Positions 1 through 10,707 are shown, numbered from the stretch's first letter. The stretch is DNA of 64,000 bases from Corallium rubrum (GCA_964035015.1 OZ036015.1:6731266-6795265), one strand, 5' to 3'. Translations and numbers: made by a program. The notes: generated by a model from the letters alone, not told the origin.

Positions 1-474
1 AAATACGCCAGTGATTACGTGAGATTTAACCAAACAGAGCATGCGTTGTACAATATAAAATGAAAATGACGTCAAACCTGTCTCTGTACTCTGAGTGAAA
101 ATGGCTCTCGTCCAATCAGAGCGTGCGTAGCATACCTGTTATTTTATAAATACAACTGGATGGGCCATAGGGCCGGATTTTGCGTGCCAGTTGTATGATG
201 ACGTGACCACTACCCAAGATGGCCGCCACTGAAGTTCATAGCTTTCGTAGATTGAAAACAAACAAAAAAAGTTATTTAAAAAAAATTTAAACGAATGTAA
301 GGACACAAGAAGTACTTAATAAGGTTTAAGACGTTAATTTCTTGTATTTGTTTCTGTTACTGAGCTATAAAACCTTTAAATTTCGTTGTTTTTCTTCGGT
401 GCCGACAACGAAGAAACTTCACGATAATATAAACTGAAAAACAGACTATAAAATCGACGAAGAATTCAATTTCA
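1..474. other. No gene recognised
   Basis: I see no splice-consistent coding exon here. The stretch is AT-rich with short GC islands, including the ATGGCCGCC-like motif near 218-228 that recurs in foldback elements of this window. It probably belongs to repeats whose other ends lie outside the window. Confidence 0.4.
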
Positions 475-946
475 AGTCTTTTATAGTAATCTTAATGTCT
501 TAACAATATTTCGTGTTGTGTACTTGCCATCGTTTGGCTGTATTTGTTGTTAAACAGTGAAAACTAAACGAACCGGAAAAGCCGTAAAGCAAACAACAGA
601 TGCTTACTCCCCCGGCACAGCACACATAATATTCCTCCCCCAGATAATCTGACCGTGCTGACGTCAAGATTGGTTATGCTAGTCAACTTTAGGATTGGGA
701 ACAAGTTCTAAGGCCGCAATGCGGCATATGACGCATTGCGGCCTTAGAACTTGTTCCCAATCCTGAAGTTGACTGACATAAGCAATCTTGACGTCAGCAC
801 GGTCAGATTATCCGGGGGTAGGAATATTGTGTGCTGTGCCGGGAGAGTCGGAAAAGCCGTTCACTGTTTAACAACAAATACAGTCAAACGATGGCAAGTA
901 CACAACACGAAATATTGTTAAGGCATTAAGATTACTATAAAAGACT
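475..946. mobile_element. Foldback (long inverted repeat) element
   Basis: The left arm starts at 475 (AGTCTTTTATAGTAATC) and the right arm ends at 946 with its complement; they meet at a GC-rich palindrome around 712-742 (CCGCAATGCGG). The arms are about 230 bp each, with an insertion of about 55 bp on the left (around 546-600). There is no coding sequence. It is probably a non-autonomous DNA transposon; I found no target duplication. Confidence 0.75.
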
Positions 947-948
947 AT

Positions 949-1162
949 GCGGTAATTTTTTCTTTATAAATACTTTCGTGGCAACAATATCTAAATATAA
1001 TAATTGTCATATTGGTAAAAGCAACAATTCTCGGACGTGTAAGGATAGATTTATGACAAATGAATCCTCATACGTACGAGAATTATTGCTTTTACCAATA
1101 TGACAACGATCATATCTAGACATTGTTGCCATGAAAGTGTTTATAAAGAAAAAAATACCGCA
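949..1162. mobile_element. Foldback element adjoining the previous one
   Basis: The inverted arms start GCGGTAATTTTTTCTTTATA at 949 and end with the complement at about 1162. The arms are about 87 bp around a 40-bp loop. It begins 2 bp after the preceding foldback. No coding potential. Confidence 0.7.
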
Positions 1163-1423
1163 TTGTGTCTCAACACTACGCAATCACCTTTTCAATTGAG
1201 CTTATTACCCTGGATAGACCACAATGCATTGCGAATTCAAGATGGCGCCGCTATTGGTGGAAAGGTCCAAAAGATGGCATCGTATACATTTACCACAATC
1301 CTTTGTGCACATGAAATATTGTTTCTTGTAGAATTATTGGGAGATATGGTTTTAAAACGATCAACTTTGGTACTTAATCCATCTTAGCAGTTAGCATGCG
1401 ATAAATAAATATGTTTAGTTGTT

Positions 1424-1851
1424 AGTGTTTATGAAGTGAAAAAGACGTTGGCATTTTTGTTGTTTTATTGTACAGAGGAGCATGACAGGAGCACTCACTG
1501 AAAATTTCAAGAGAATCTGAAGTGTAGTTTTCGCGCTATCAATTCTCAAAATTTGCCATGGATAGTTTGTTTTGGGGAAATTTGGGCTTCTTGGTAACAA
1601 TGCCTTATGACGTACGCAGATGGATCACTAATAGTGAAATCTATTGTTCTTATGCATAGTTGTCCATCTGCGTACGTCATAAAGATTGTTACCGAAAGCC
1701 CAATTTTTCTCCAAGAACAAACTAGCCATGGCAAACTTATAGCGCGAAAACTATGCATCAGATTCTCTTGAAACTTTCAGTGAGTGCTCCTGCCATGCTT
1801 CTCTGTACAATAAAACAAAAATGCCAACGAATTTTTCATTTCATAGACACT
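1424..1851. mobile_element. Foldback element, AGTG-type end next to TTAA
   Basis: The arms begin AGTGTTTATGAAGTG and end CTTCATAGACACT, directly followed by TTAA at 1852-1855. The arm match runs about 200 bp into a centre near 1640 that carries TGACGTACGCAGATGGA and its complement. The AGTG end resembles those at 2929, 18832 and 33361. The expected TTAA on the left side is not intact. Confidence 0.75.
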
Positions 1852-1855
1852 TTAA

Positions 1856-2440
1856 GGTGGCTCCATACAGTTTCTAGAAAAATGGAAATACAAGTTTGAG
1901 AGCCCAAAACACGTGCATAAACAATTCGGAAAAAGAATAAAACTACATGTTATGCATAGTTAAATAGTCTGACAATCAAAAACTGTTACCAAATAAATAG
2001 CAACAGTTGTTGCTATGGCAACAATGACGTTTCAAAATGGCTGCCAATTACCCTTCAAACTAATTTAATTCGAGAAAACCTTTGGTGACCCCCATTTTTT
2101 TGTCATTAAAACTTTTCTGGAAGTATGAGTGATCAATAGGCCGATTTTAAAAAAATTCTGTAGATCCAATATTTTTAAAAATTAGCCAACATCACCCTAA
2201 AGTGTTTTACAGAGAAAAAAATTTTCCGGGGAAAAAAATGATTCGTTCTACAGAATTTTTTCGAATTAAATTAGTTGCCACGTCATTGTTGCCATAGCAA
2301 CAACTTATTTATTTGGTACCAGTTTTTGATTGTCAGATTGTTTAACTATGCATAACATTTAGTTTTATTCTTTTTCCGAATTGTTTATGCACGTGTTTTG
2401 GACTCTCAAACTTGTATTTTCCATTTTTCAAGAAACTGTA
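1856..2440. mobile_element. Foldback element, GGTGGCTCC end, TTAA-flanked (copy 1)
   Basis: It begins GGTGGCTCCATACAGTTTCT right after TTAA (1852-1855) and ends in a degraded complement near 2440. The arms contain matching blocks such as AACACGTGCATAAACAATTC and GTTGCTATGGCAACAATGAC. A second, better preserved copy lies at 56636-57283. TTAA with long inverted arms suggests a piggyBac-like non-autonomous element; that family assignment is inference. Confidence 0.8.
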
Positions 2441-2489
2441 AAACATTATGGTTAAATGTCCCATTGACACCTTTTTCACACGTGCCTTT

Positions 2490-2896
2490 CACCTCTGCGA
2501 CCCGGGTTCAATTCCTGCTCTCGGCAGTTATGTGATTAAAATTTCACCCTGGCCGCATGTGAGAATGCTTCCAGTTTGACTTTACCAAACATCGCAGGTT
2601 TCCTCCAGGTACTCTGGTTTCCTCCTGTAGTAGCACTGGATCAATGAAGGATGGCCCTTACTGGACCTCTAGAGAGAACAGTTTAGATGGTTCTTACTGG
2701 ACCTCTAGAGAGAACAGTTTAGATATGACTGATAGAGTTATCCAGTATAAATAAAGTTAGTTTAGTTTACTCTGGTTTCCTTCTGTAGTAACACTGGATC
2801 AATGAGGGGTGGTTCTTACTGGACCTCTAGAGAGAATAGTTAGCTATTAACTGATAGAGCTATCCACTCCAGTATAAATAAAGTTAGTTCAGATTA
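2490..2896 (+). mobile_element. tRNA-derived SINE with duplicated tail
   Basis: A pol III B-box-like block, GGGTTCAATTCC, lies at 2504-2515 and is followed by a tail of about 123 bp (from TACTCTGGTTTCC to AAATAAAGTTAG). The tail is present about twice, at roughly 2615-2767 and 2768-2896, with a partial internal repeat. The same tail occurs twice in ACP6 intron 6 at 29034-29285. I see no convincing A box, so the head is either diverged or truncated. Confidence 0.65.
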
Positions 2897-2928
2897 GTAC
2901 TGGTCCATTAATTGCCTCATTCTTTTAA

Positions 2929-3400
2929 AATTACTATGAAGCGAAAATTATTATTGTCTTAAATGAAAGAACTCTCAAAACGACAAAGTAACATCTTTTG
3001 CAGATCTTCGTTTCCGTGCCTCGTTGAGATATTTCATTTTTTTTTGATATGCAAATTAAACACTTTGACGTCACACGTGTATAATGAGTTATCAGAGAAA
3101 GTTCGGTATCTTTGCTATTATCAAACGAAATCAATTAAAAATATGTGTGTCTAATACTGTATGCGAAATAGACGCACAGGATCGGCTTCGAAGTGATTTC
3201 GTTTGATAATAGCAAAGATATAGAACTTTCTCCAATAACTCATTATACACGTGTGATGTCAAAGTGTTTAATTTGCGTATCAAAGAAACTGAAATATCTC
3301 AACAACGAAGCACGGAAACGAAGATCTGCAAAAGATGTTACCTTGTAGTTTTAAGAGTTCTTTCATTTAAGACAATAATAATTTTGGCTTCATAGGCACT
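2929..3400. mobile_element. Foldback element with TTAA flanks
   Basis: The arms of about 200 bp (2929-3132 and 3195-3400) are inverted copies, with conserved blocks such as GAAGATCTGCAAAAGATG and CACGTGTATAATGAGTTATC. TTAA lies at 2925-2928 and 3401-3404. The right end reads CATAGGCACT-TTAA, the same AGTGCC end as at 18832. The sequence between the arms is about 60 bp. Confidence 0.8.
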
Positions 3401-3621
3401 TTAAAAGACTTTTTAGGGAATTGTGGCTTGTGTTTTGTTTGTGTCTCTAAAGACACCGCATTCAAAAGTGGACGGGTATTTTATAATTGCTTCCTTAGTT
3501 TTGCTGTCTTTTACAGTTTACATTCTAACCTTGTCAGATCTTTTTGTAAATATTCCGTATGTATATGAATAAATGAAAGTACTGTATACGAGATTCAGGG
3601 TTTTTTTAACCTATCTATAAT

Positions 3622-3926
3622 GGGGCCAAAAAAATATACCTGGGTTTCCTATTTCTCTTCATAAAAACTTAGGTAGGGTAGGTCGGATTTACTTACTTTT
3701 TTTTAATTTAGTGCCAAATGTCAATTACACTAGCACATCTATTAAAGCTAATTTTGAGTACATTACTAGGTTCTGACGCCACGCTTGCTATCCCAAGATG
3801 CAAATCATGCTGCAACTCGGGCCCATGCTCCTTAAAAATTCAATAAAAAGATTAGGGTCAGCATTTTGCTCGCAAAAAACTAGGTAGGGTCGGGAAGCCG
3901 GAAACCCAGGTATTTTTTTTTTGGCC
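3622..3926. mobile_element. Short-TIR MITE in the BLOC1S6 3' flank
   Basis: A terminal inverted repeat of about 27 bp, GGCCAAAAAAATATACCTGG on the left (3625) and its complement on the right (3900-3926), encloses about 250 bp. A TAGGTAGGGT motif occurs inside both ends in direct orientation. Its right end is 17 bp from the BLOC1S6 stop codon, so it should form most of that gene's 3' UTR. Confidence 0.6.
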
Positions 3927-3943
3927 TGGGTATTAATTATATT

Positions 3944-4057
3944 TTAAGTTGCTGGTTTAGCAGTAAGTTCTCTTTCCAAAGCTAATTCACGTTCACGTTT
4001 CTGTACTTCATCTGAATCTCTTTTGTTTCTCTTCTCCTTCAGTTTTAGTGATCTTCT
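3944..4057 (-). CDS. BLOC1S6: BLOC1S6 exon 4 (C-terminus and stop)
   Basis: The acceptor CTTTATAG|AGA leads into 37 codons and TAA. The tail is highly charged and ends LTAKPAT, close to the vertebrate LTARPAKRM end. Intron 3 upstream is mostly the 129-bp satellite. Confidence 0.9.
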   Translation of the reverse strand, partial: RRSLKLKEKRNKRDSDEVQKRERELALERELTAKPAT

Positions 4058-7000
4058 CTATAAAGTACAATAATAAATGTACATTAAATTATTATTCATT
4101 CACAAAGTTAAAACAAAAAAAAATGATGTAATATTGGTAAATTAATGTTTTTAATTATTTATTAACACCAGATGATTTTACTCATCAAAGAGAGAACCCT
4201 CAGCCATCCTAGGCAGCAATGAGTTAACAAGTAATTAATCCATTCCTGCCTGAGCTGGCCAAAAATGGTTCCTTTATTGTTTTACTCTGTCTAATACCAG
4301 ATGATTTTACTCATCAAAGAGAGAACCCTCAGACATCCTAGGCAGCAATGAGTTAACAAGTGATTAACCCATTCCTGCCTGAGCTGGCCAAAAATGGTCC
4401 CTTTATTGTTTTACTGTGTCTAATACCAGGTGATTTTACTCATCAAAGAGAGAACCCTCAGACATCCTAGGCAGCAATGAGTTAACAAGTGATTAACCAT
4501 TCCTGCCTGAGCTGGTCAAAAATGGTTCCTTTATTGTTTTACTGTGTCTAACACCAGATGATTTTACTCATCAAAGAGAGAACCCTCAGACATCCTAGGC
4601 AGCAATGAGTTAGCAAGTGATTAACCCATTCCTGCCTGAGCTGGTTAAAAATGGTAACTTTATTGTTTTACTCTGTCTAACACCAGATGATTTTACTCAT
4701 CAAAGAGAGAACCCTCAGACATCCTAGGCAGCAATGAGTTAACAAGTGATTAATCCATTCCTGCCTGAGCTGGTCAAAAATGGTCCCTTTATTGTTTTAC
4801 TGTGTCTAACACCAGGTGATTTTACTCATCAAAGAGAGAACCCTCAGACATCCTAGGCAGCAATGAGTTAACAAGTGATTAACCCATTCCTGCCTGAGCT
4901 GGTTAAAAATGGTAACTTTATTGTTTTACTCTGTCTAACACCAGATGATTTTACTCATCAAAGAGAGAACCCTCAGACATCCTAGGCAGCAATGAGTTAA
5001 CAAGTGATTAAGCCATTCCTGCCTGAGCTGGTCAAAAATAAAAATGGTTCCTTCATTGTTTTACTCTGTCTAACACCAGATGATTTTACTCATCAAAGAG
5101 AGAACCCTCAGACATCTTAGGCAGCAATGAGTTAACAAGTGATTAACCCATTCCTGCTTGAGCTGGCCAAAAATAAAAATGGTTCCTTCATTGTTTTACT
5201 CTGTCTAACACCAGATGATTTTACTCATCAAAGAGAGAACCCTCAGAAGTTAAAGTATTTTTGCATTAAATATTCTTAAAACAAACCTTTAATTTTACCA
5301 GCTTGTCATCTAACTGATCCATTTCACTTTTTATGTTTTTTAACTTAGCATAATACGATTGAACCACTGATATCTGAAAAATACAAAACTAAATTCGACA
5401 ACATCCATCTCCAGTTGAAAATAAATTATAGAAAATAATATTTACACTTTACCATTTTAGTGAATTCCTCAATTTCTTTATTTTCTGAAAATTTTCGGTT
5501 TTCTTGTTGCATTGTTTCAATTAAAACAGTCTGGTTTTTCCTACAGAAAGAAAAATATAAAATTTGCTCACTAATGAAAGACCATTTTATTGTGGTAATT
5601 TGGTGGTCAGCTTATTACCCACACTATTGAATAACCCGCAGCTGCTAATAATAGGTTTGGGACCACCGCACTAATTACTGTATGTTTCCTAGCAAGATAA
5701 CCCATGGGTTATCTCCCAGAAAATACGGTATATAAATAGTTATTATTTAACAATTATTCGCCGAAGGCGAGGTGAATATCGGTGTATAATAACCGAGACG
5801 AAGTCGAGGTTATTCACCAATATTCACTGAGCCTGAGGTGAGTAATTGTCTTAGTATAAATACATATTTTCGTACTTTTAGGAAGAGCATTTTCTTTAAA
5901 ATTGTTAATTTCCTTGTCTGTCGCATTGACAACTTTGGCTGGCGGCCATTTTGAATAAACGCTGTAGGTGATTATCGAGAATTAATCCGAAGTAGCTCGA
6001 CCAATCAGCGCGCGTAATTTTCTATAATCACCGGTGTATTTATACTAAACCGGTCTTAAAATGTATATATTCTACACTCAAATTTTCCTTCACTATAAAT
6101 CCCTAGAACATGCTACAGTACGTGATCGAGTGAAATGCCCAATATTACTTCTAATAAACCCAATTCTCTCCTGGCATTACCACCTTTATACAGAACTCGC
6201 GATCAAGCTCTCGGCAACGGCCTCCGTGGCTCAGTGGTCAGAGCATTGCACTAGAATCGCAAGGTCGTGGGTTCAATTCCTGCCGGAAGGCCTGTGTAGT
6301 TGCATTTTCCGCAACTGGTCCCGGTTTGGTCTTATAATGTATATATTCTACACTCGAATTTTCCTTCACCATAAATCCCTAGAACATGCTATGTGATCAA
6401 GTGAAATGCCCAATATTATTTATACTAAATATATTTATTATATGGCTGAGCTTGTTTTCCGGTCATTACGCCAAACGGCGCACGCTGATTGGTTGCTGAG
6501 AGGTCCGGAAAAAGCCGTAATGCCCTCTTGGCACTGTGAGAGGGCATACGTCATTTTTAATGACCTGCAAGTCTTGGCGGGAAAATTACTGAGTTGATTT
6601 GAATGAAAATAAAAGCGAATTAGATATATTCGTTGGAAAATTTTGAACAATAATACGTTCTGAAACATTAGTGTTTCTTTTTATTCATTTAAAAGCTAGC
6701 GTGAGAAATAAAAGCCTAACAGGTGTAAACATGAAGCGAAACGAACAAGCTCAAAGGTAAGAACTAAGGTGAACAGCGACATCTGATCAAGACAAACGTA
6801 GAACTAAAAACAGATAAGAAAACAAACCGAAAGCCATATAATAAAAGGCTTGCCTCGTTTTCTCGGTCGTACGGGAAAGTATTTGCCCTCAGTTTTATCG
6901 CACAAACCTCGCTCCTTCGTTGCTCGGTCTGTACGAAAACCTCAGGCAAATACTTTCCCGTACAGACCTCGAACTCAGTTAATAAGCCTTTATTATTATT

Positions 7001-10000
7001 ATAGAACTACATGTATTTAATTATCCAATATTTTTTTCTTATTGAACAACTGATATAATTTGTCTAATTTTTGTTTTGTCTTACAGCATAAGTTTATTAT
7101 GCAAAATTAACAGGGGGGTTTTACTTTGGTTCATGGTTGTTCCCAGTTTGTTAACAAGTCTGTAACTGGTTGTTGACAACCTGTAAAAAGGTTGATGACT
7201 TTGACCATAGTCAATCGAGATCTGGTCTGGAAACTCGGCAAACTTCAAAGCGCCTATAATGAGCTGTGATTTTATGTTGAACCGTACCTTACACCGTGCA
7301 CATTCTTTGTTTTAGGTTTATTAATATTTAAATAGCACGGTTGAGTGATTGAACTGAAACGTTGCTATTGGACAATTCGTTCATTATACTAAAATACAAT
7401 GTGTTCAGTGACCGTGCACCGTGCACAAAAATGCATAAAGGCGAACAAAAAGATAGACCAAAGACTTTAGCTGAGTTTCCAGACCATATTTCGATTGACT
7501 ATGCTTTGTCGGACTTGTAATAAGTTGTTCCAACAAAGTTGCTACTGCTTTGCAACTCAACAAGTTGCTACTGTACAAAAGATTGACAGCACCAAGCTTG
7601 TATCGGCTTGATAAAGTCACACTGTGAGATAATATTACGGTGTTACTCTAAGTGACGAATAATGCTGGACAATTAGAGAAAACTCTACTTGGCCCAGCTG
7701 GGATTCGAACCCGCGACCTTTGGTTTACTAGTCCGATGCTCTACCAACTGAGCTACAGGTCAAGTTGGGAGCTGAAGGTTGAGTGAATGGTTATGCTATT
7801 TGATATTTTGAAACAGACTACAGTGGAGCCTCGCTATAACGCAGTAGTTTGAGTCCTTTATTGCAAGGTAGGGCCAAATCTCATTCCCAGTACTTTTCCC
7901 ACTCAGTTCTGGTGCAATATTGTGGACTGAGAACTGGAAGTGAGATTGACTACTGCCAGAAGCACTTTTTGTTTGATTCATTTGTTCTATTCTAACAATC
8001 CAAATCACAACTGAAGAAGCTTGAAATCTGCTCCAGACTTCAACAAAAGGAATTGAAATAAGATTTTGGAGCATGGTTTTCATTTCTCGCAATGATTGCA
8101 CTACTGATGTGCTGTGGTTTTATCTCGTAATGATTGTGATTATTCAGGATGATCAGTGATCATCACCTGACAAGATCAAATTGTCTCCAATGAGAATAAT
8201 AGAAACTTCAGTTTCATCTTCAGTTATCACATTATCAGTCATATATTATTACAGTACACATAAATTCTGTTGCTATTTTTCAAAATTTAACAGTCTGTAG
8301 GCAGGGGTTGAAATAAGAAATTTTTTTTAGTTGCCCAAGTTGCTACCAGAGAAGAAAATCTAGTCGCCAAATTTCATATCAAGTCGCTCTATATTAATTG
8401 TCATATTTTTGTGTTAAAATCAAAACTTTCTGACCAAGAAAACACATTAATAGTTATTAGTGATACTATTATATGTAGTAGAAAAAGCAATCAAATAAAT
8501 TAAATATTAATGAAGTTCTGAATGTGTCTCAGTCTCTCCGTTCTATCTATTTCAATTCAATTCAATTCATAACATTGAATGATGTGCTTGCTTAATAAAC
8601 TTCTCATACAATCTTAACTCTTTAGTAAATAAAGTAACAGTACATATTGTATATTTCTTATTTTTTCTTAGTCGCTACCACAAGGGCTACCTGCGGAAAA
8701 TATTTGGTCACCAGATTAGAAATTTGGTCGCATTTGGCAACCTGGCACCCGCTTATTTCAACCCCTGTCTGTAGGTAAACATCAGTACAAGCCGTCAAAT
8801 ACCCAACCAGGAAAAGTAAAATTTTGGGGACCAAGAATCAACCGTGTTATACCGAGTCGAGCATTATAACGATGCTATAGTGAGGCTCCACTGTAGTTTC
8901 TTCAATAGAAATATTGTAAGGTTAGATATACTGCCGAAACAGAGAATGTAGAAGTCTAACATTTCGAGTGAAAGTCCTTCATCACATTTCTCTCTGACAA
9001 AGGGCCTTCGCTCGAAACCTTAGACTTCTACATTCTCTATTTCGGCAGTACAGTAGAACCTGAGTTTTACGACCACCCCTGTTGCCAGGTAAAAGTGGTC
9101 GTAAATGACAGGTGGTCATACATGGCAGCCATTTTGGCAGCGCCGTGACCTGCAATGGTTCTTTATATAAACATTGTTTCAAGGTTAGGAAAATGGTGAT
9201 TTATAAAGATTTACAAGGGAAATGGAAAAAGCAAGAAAGAAGTGCAGTCTTGATTTATTATTACTACGAAAAAACGGGTATTTCTTTAACGTATTTTGGC
9301 CATTTTTCGTTGAGATGGTCACTCATAACAGCTCGTACATAAATATCTTGTTTGGGACACTAATAACCTTACCGGTATATTTCAATTGTTGTTTCAACAC
9401 TGCCTACGTAGCATGCTACTTTTATTTCACTAGTTTCTTCAATATCTAGACAACAGTCTTCATACATGATTTCGAATGATTGGAGAATAATTTTAAGGTG
9501 TTACTCCAAGTGACAAACCATACCGGACAAGAAGAAAAAACTCAACTTGGCCTGGCTGGGATTTGAACCCATGACCTTCAGTTTACTAGGAACTCTTCCA
9601 TCAAGAGTTATTTCAAACACTCTGTAATCATTGTGAAATAAGAACTATTGTGTTTGGGCTTATATAGTTATGGACATATGGTATGTGTTTGCATTGTTCA
9701 CGAAAAGCTTAATTTAATAAGACATGCACCGATTATTTTGCTGATTATTACACAATAATCAGCCAATTACTGATTATATTAAATTGGCCGATTAATCAGC
9801 TTTGCAGATTAGTTTCCAATTAATCGGCTCATCTCTAGTCAAATAATGATACTTAGGCTATTTGATATTTTGAAACAGACTAGTTTCTTCAAAAAAAAAA
9901 GGGAGATAATATTACATGCTACTCCATGTACCAAACCATAATATCATTCTCTGCCTGAATTCACTGTCCAGCCTGTGAAATTTTTATATACATGTGCAGT

Positions 10001-10707
10001 TCTTGATGTTTTGTGATTACTCAGATGAGTTACCAGAATTCTGATTCATATTTCTCAGAATTCTACAAATATTACAGTCAAACCGTGTGTTCTATTGCGA
10101 GCTACATCGCAACATTCCCACGCAACATTGTAATGGTGATTGACAAGTTGCCCTGAGCAATTTGCAAACGTTTCAGGAATATTTAATTCCGAAATTAAAA
10201 ATTTCTTTACTTGAACTACCATTTGCATGGCTGAAAATACATTAAATACTATCTACCCACCAACAGTAATATTTTAAACATAAATTTGTATATTTACTCA
10301 AAAGTAAGATGAACCTTTAAAGGAATCTACTGAGGAACCTTCACGAGATGTTTGCAAGTTGCTCAAGCCAAATTGACAGTCAACATTGCAATGTTGTGGC
10401 GCAATATTGCAAAGTCGCATCAATAATTAATCTTTGTTGTCAATTATTTTTGTGTCAATATATCTTAGTCATCTTACGTTAATTCCTTAGTCTTCTCTCT
10501 CAGTTCTTGTAACTGAGGCAGCAGTTCTGAAGTAAATCCATGAGTGAAATTCTCAATCATCGACACCTCTCTAACTCTGCTTGACTTATCATCATCATTA
10601 TCATCAGCTGGCTTTGTGGTTCCCAATTGCAAATCTTGATCATTTTCAGGATCGTCTGTCGTCGTATCTGCCTTGGTTGCTCTCTCTGTTTCCTCAGAAG
10701 TTGCCAT
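3944..10707 (-). CDS. BLOC1S6: BLOC1S6 (pallidin), complete four-exon gene
   Basis: This is subunit 6 of BLOC-1, a coiled-coil complex that works in the cytoplasm on endosomal sorting towards lysosome-related organelles. Coding exons on the minus strand are 10707-10478, 5540-5453, 5373-5287 and 4057-3944. All borders are GT/AG and the phases (2, 0, 0) fit exactly. They sum to 519 nt, or 172 residues plus stop; human pallidin is also 172 residues. Residues 1-50 are acidic and low-complexity. From about residue 62 the pattern LLPQLQELREKTKELTKNQT matches the pallidin helix that begins before QNQVVLLDT in vertebrates. Later come YYAKLKNIKSEM, KLKRRSLKLKEKR and the C-terminal LTAKPAT, matching vertebrate KLVNIRKEM, KLKKRALKLQQKR and LTARPAKRM. 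The start was chosen at 10707 because it gives the family length; an in-frame ATG lies 34 codons upstream. Introns 1 and 3 carry transposons and a satellite. Identification rests on remembered family sequence but is strong. Confidence 0.92.
4160..5250 (+). repeat. Satellite of about 129 bp, nine units, in BLOC1S6 intron 3
   Basis: Each unit runs from ACCAGATGATTTTACTCATC through GAGAGAACCCTCAGACATCC, GCAATGAGTTAACAAGTGAT and CATTCCTGCCTGAGCTGG to TTTATTGTTTTACTCTGTCT. Starts fall near 4168, 4297, 4427, 4552, 4681, 4810, 4939, 5074 and 5209 (the last partial). Units differ by only a few bases; two carry a short AAATA insertion. Other arrays of the same unit lie at 48752-49405 and 53172-53480. 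Confidence 0.93.
5287..5373 (-). CDS. BLOC1S6: BLOC1S6 exon 3
   Basis: An 87-nt exon bounded by TTTTTCAG|ATA and AAG|GTTTGT, phase 0 on both sides. It encodes residues 107-135, including the conserved YYAKLKNIKSEMDQL coiled-coil block. Confidence 0.9.
5453..5540 (-). CDS. BLOC1S6: BLOC1S6 exon 2
   Basis: The acceptor TTTCTGTAG|G completes the split Thr77 codon. The exon encodes KNQTVLIETMQQENRKFSEN and ends at ATG|GTAAAG, phase 0 (88 nt). The spacing of N, Q, L and T residues matches the vertebrate NQVVLLDTLEQE helix. Confidence 0.9.
5745..6055. repeat. Probable degraded foldback remnant in intron 1
   Basis: Short inverted matches such as ATTCGCCGAAGGCGAGGTGA, CGAGACGAAGTCGAGG and the outer GTATAAATAC / GTATTTATACTAAACCGGT suggest an old palindromic element. 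There is no coding potential. Boundaries are approximate. Confidence 0.4.
6061..6414 (+). mobile_element. tRNA-headed repeat between direct repeats
   Basis: A block of about 80-95 bp starting AATGTATATATTCTACACTC occurs at 6060-6155 and again at 6336-6414. The tRNA-like segment at 6219-6292 sits between the two copies. This fits two tandem SINE copies sharing a tail, or one SINE with duplicated flanks. Confidence 0.6.
6219..6292 (+). other. tRNA-like SINE head (Ser AGA-like loop)
   Basis: An A box, TGGCTCAGTGGTC, and a B box, GGGTTCAATTCC, are correctly spaced. The acceptor stems GGCCTCC / GGAAGGCC nearly pair and the D stem GCTC/GAGC pairs. The anticodon loop reads CTAGAAT, but its stem has a mismatch and there is no long variable arm as tRNA-Ser would need. 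It is a SINE promoter rather than a working tRNA. Confidence 0.65.
6838..6996. repeat. Small foldback
   Basis: The inner stems GTACGGGAAAGTATTTGCC (6869 on) and their complement (6943-6963) are enclosed by the outer AATAAAAGGCTT / AAGCCTTTATT. No target duplication was found. Confidence 0.55.
7200..7512. mobile_element. Foldback element in intron 1
   Basis: CATAGTCAATCGAGATCTGG near 7206 is complemented by the segment ending TTTCGATTGACTATG near 7503. An inner GTGCAC-containing loop (CACCGTGCAC) occurs on both sides. There is no coding sequence. Confidence 0.6.
7691..7763 (-). other. tRNA-Thr-like SINE head (copy 1)
   Basis: On the minus strand the sequence has an A box, TAGCTCAGTTGG, and a B box, GGGTTCGAATCC. 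The loop CTAGTAA is that of a Thr (AGT) tRNA. Sister copies lie at 9551 (minus) and 27274 (plus), sharing the downstream tail that leads to a TTGTCCxGCAT / GTCACTT block. Repetition and stem mismatches mark it as a SINE. Confidence 0.7.
7821..8893. mobile_element. pogo/Tigger-like MITE, TA-flanked (copy 1)
   Basis: It starts CAGTGGAGCCTCGCTATAAC after TA (7819-7820) and ends CTATAGTGAGGCTCCACTG before TA (8894-8895). TA duplication with a CAGTRGAGC end fits the Tc1/mariner-pogo group (inference). No transposase frame is present. It contains a nested hAT MITE at 8302-8767. The second copy is at 20807-23014; both share the TCTCATTCCCAGTACTTTTC block. Confidence 0.85.
8302..8767. mobile_element. 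hAT MITE nested in the pogo-like MITE
   Basis: The terminal repeats are CAGGGGTTGAAATAAG and its complement. The flanks are a perfect 8-bp duplication, TCTGTAGG, at 8294-8301 and 8768-8775, as known for hAT transposons. The pogo-like copy at 20807 lacks this insert at the matching position. The 466-bp interior has no long frame. Confidence 0.88.
8914..9060. mobile_element. Foldback of the ACTGCCGAAA family (copy 1)
   Basis: GTAAGGTTAGATATACTGCC opens the element, and the interior is near-palindromic: AGAATGTAGAAGTCTAACAT versus its complement, ending TTTCGGCAGTA. Relatives lie at 31517-32352 (with a satellite inside), 32978-33178, 48486-48640 and, degraded, about 53880. Confidence 0.8.
9052..9550. 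other. Intron 1 stretch without recognisable gene
   Basis: TACAGTAGAACCTGAGTTTT at 9052 resembles one end of a pogo-like element, but I found no matching other end. The open frames here are short and lack splice context. Confidence 0.35.
9551..9606 (-). other. tRNA-Thr-like SINE head (copy 2, degraded)
   Basis: The B box and part of the anticodon arm (GGGTTCAAATCCC and CTAGTAAACTGAAGGTCA on the minus strand) match the copies at 7691 and 27274. The A-box side is broken by rearrangement. Confidence 0.6.
9725..9838. mobile_element. Fragment of the GAGCCGAT-ended hAT-like family
   Basis: It ends AATCGGCTCATCTCTA, the same terminus as the 944-bp element at 60533-61476. The interior repeats (ATTAATCGGC-type motifs) also match. 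It is internally deleted to about 110 bp. Confidence 0.55.
10082..10425. mobile_element. Foldback in BLOC1S6 intron 1
   Basis: It starts CAGTCAAACCGTGTGTTC. Blocks such as TGACAAGTTGCCCTGAGCAA and GCAACATTGTAATG are mirrored in the right half. The same start (ACAGTCAAACCG) recurs at 30648. The end is close to the exon 1 donor. Confidence 0.55.
10478..10707 (-). CDS. BLOC1S6: BLOC1S6 exon 1
   Basis: It codes for residues 1-76 plus two bases of codon 77. The acidic N-terminus (residues 15-45, rich in D, E and T) is followed by the first conserved helix. The donor is AAC|GTAAGA, intron phase 2. Confidence 0.9.

Noticed and set aside
1100..1387. 95-codon open frame
   Set aside because: It starts inside a foldback arm, has no recognisable motif and no splice context.
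6061..6396. 111-codon frame
   Set aside because: It runs through the tRNA-like head and its flanking direct repeats, so it is SINE sequence.
7691..7763. Functional tRNA-Thr gene
   Set aside because: Three diverged copies with shared tails, anticodon-stem mismatches and no pol III terminator seen right after the acceptor; it fits a SINE.
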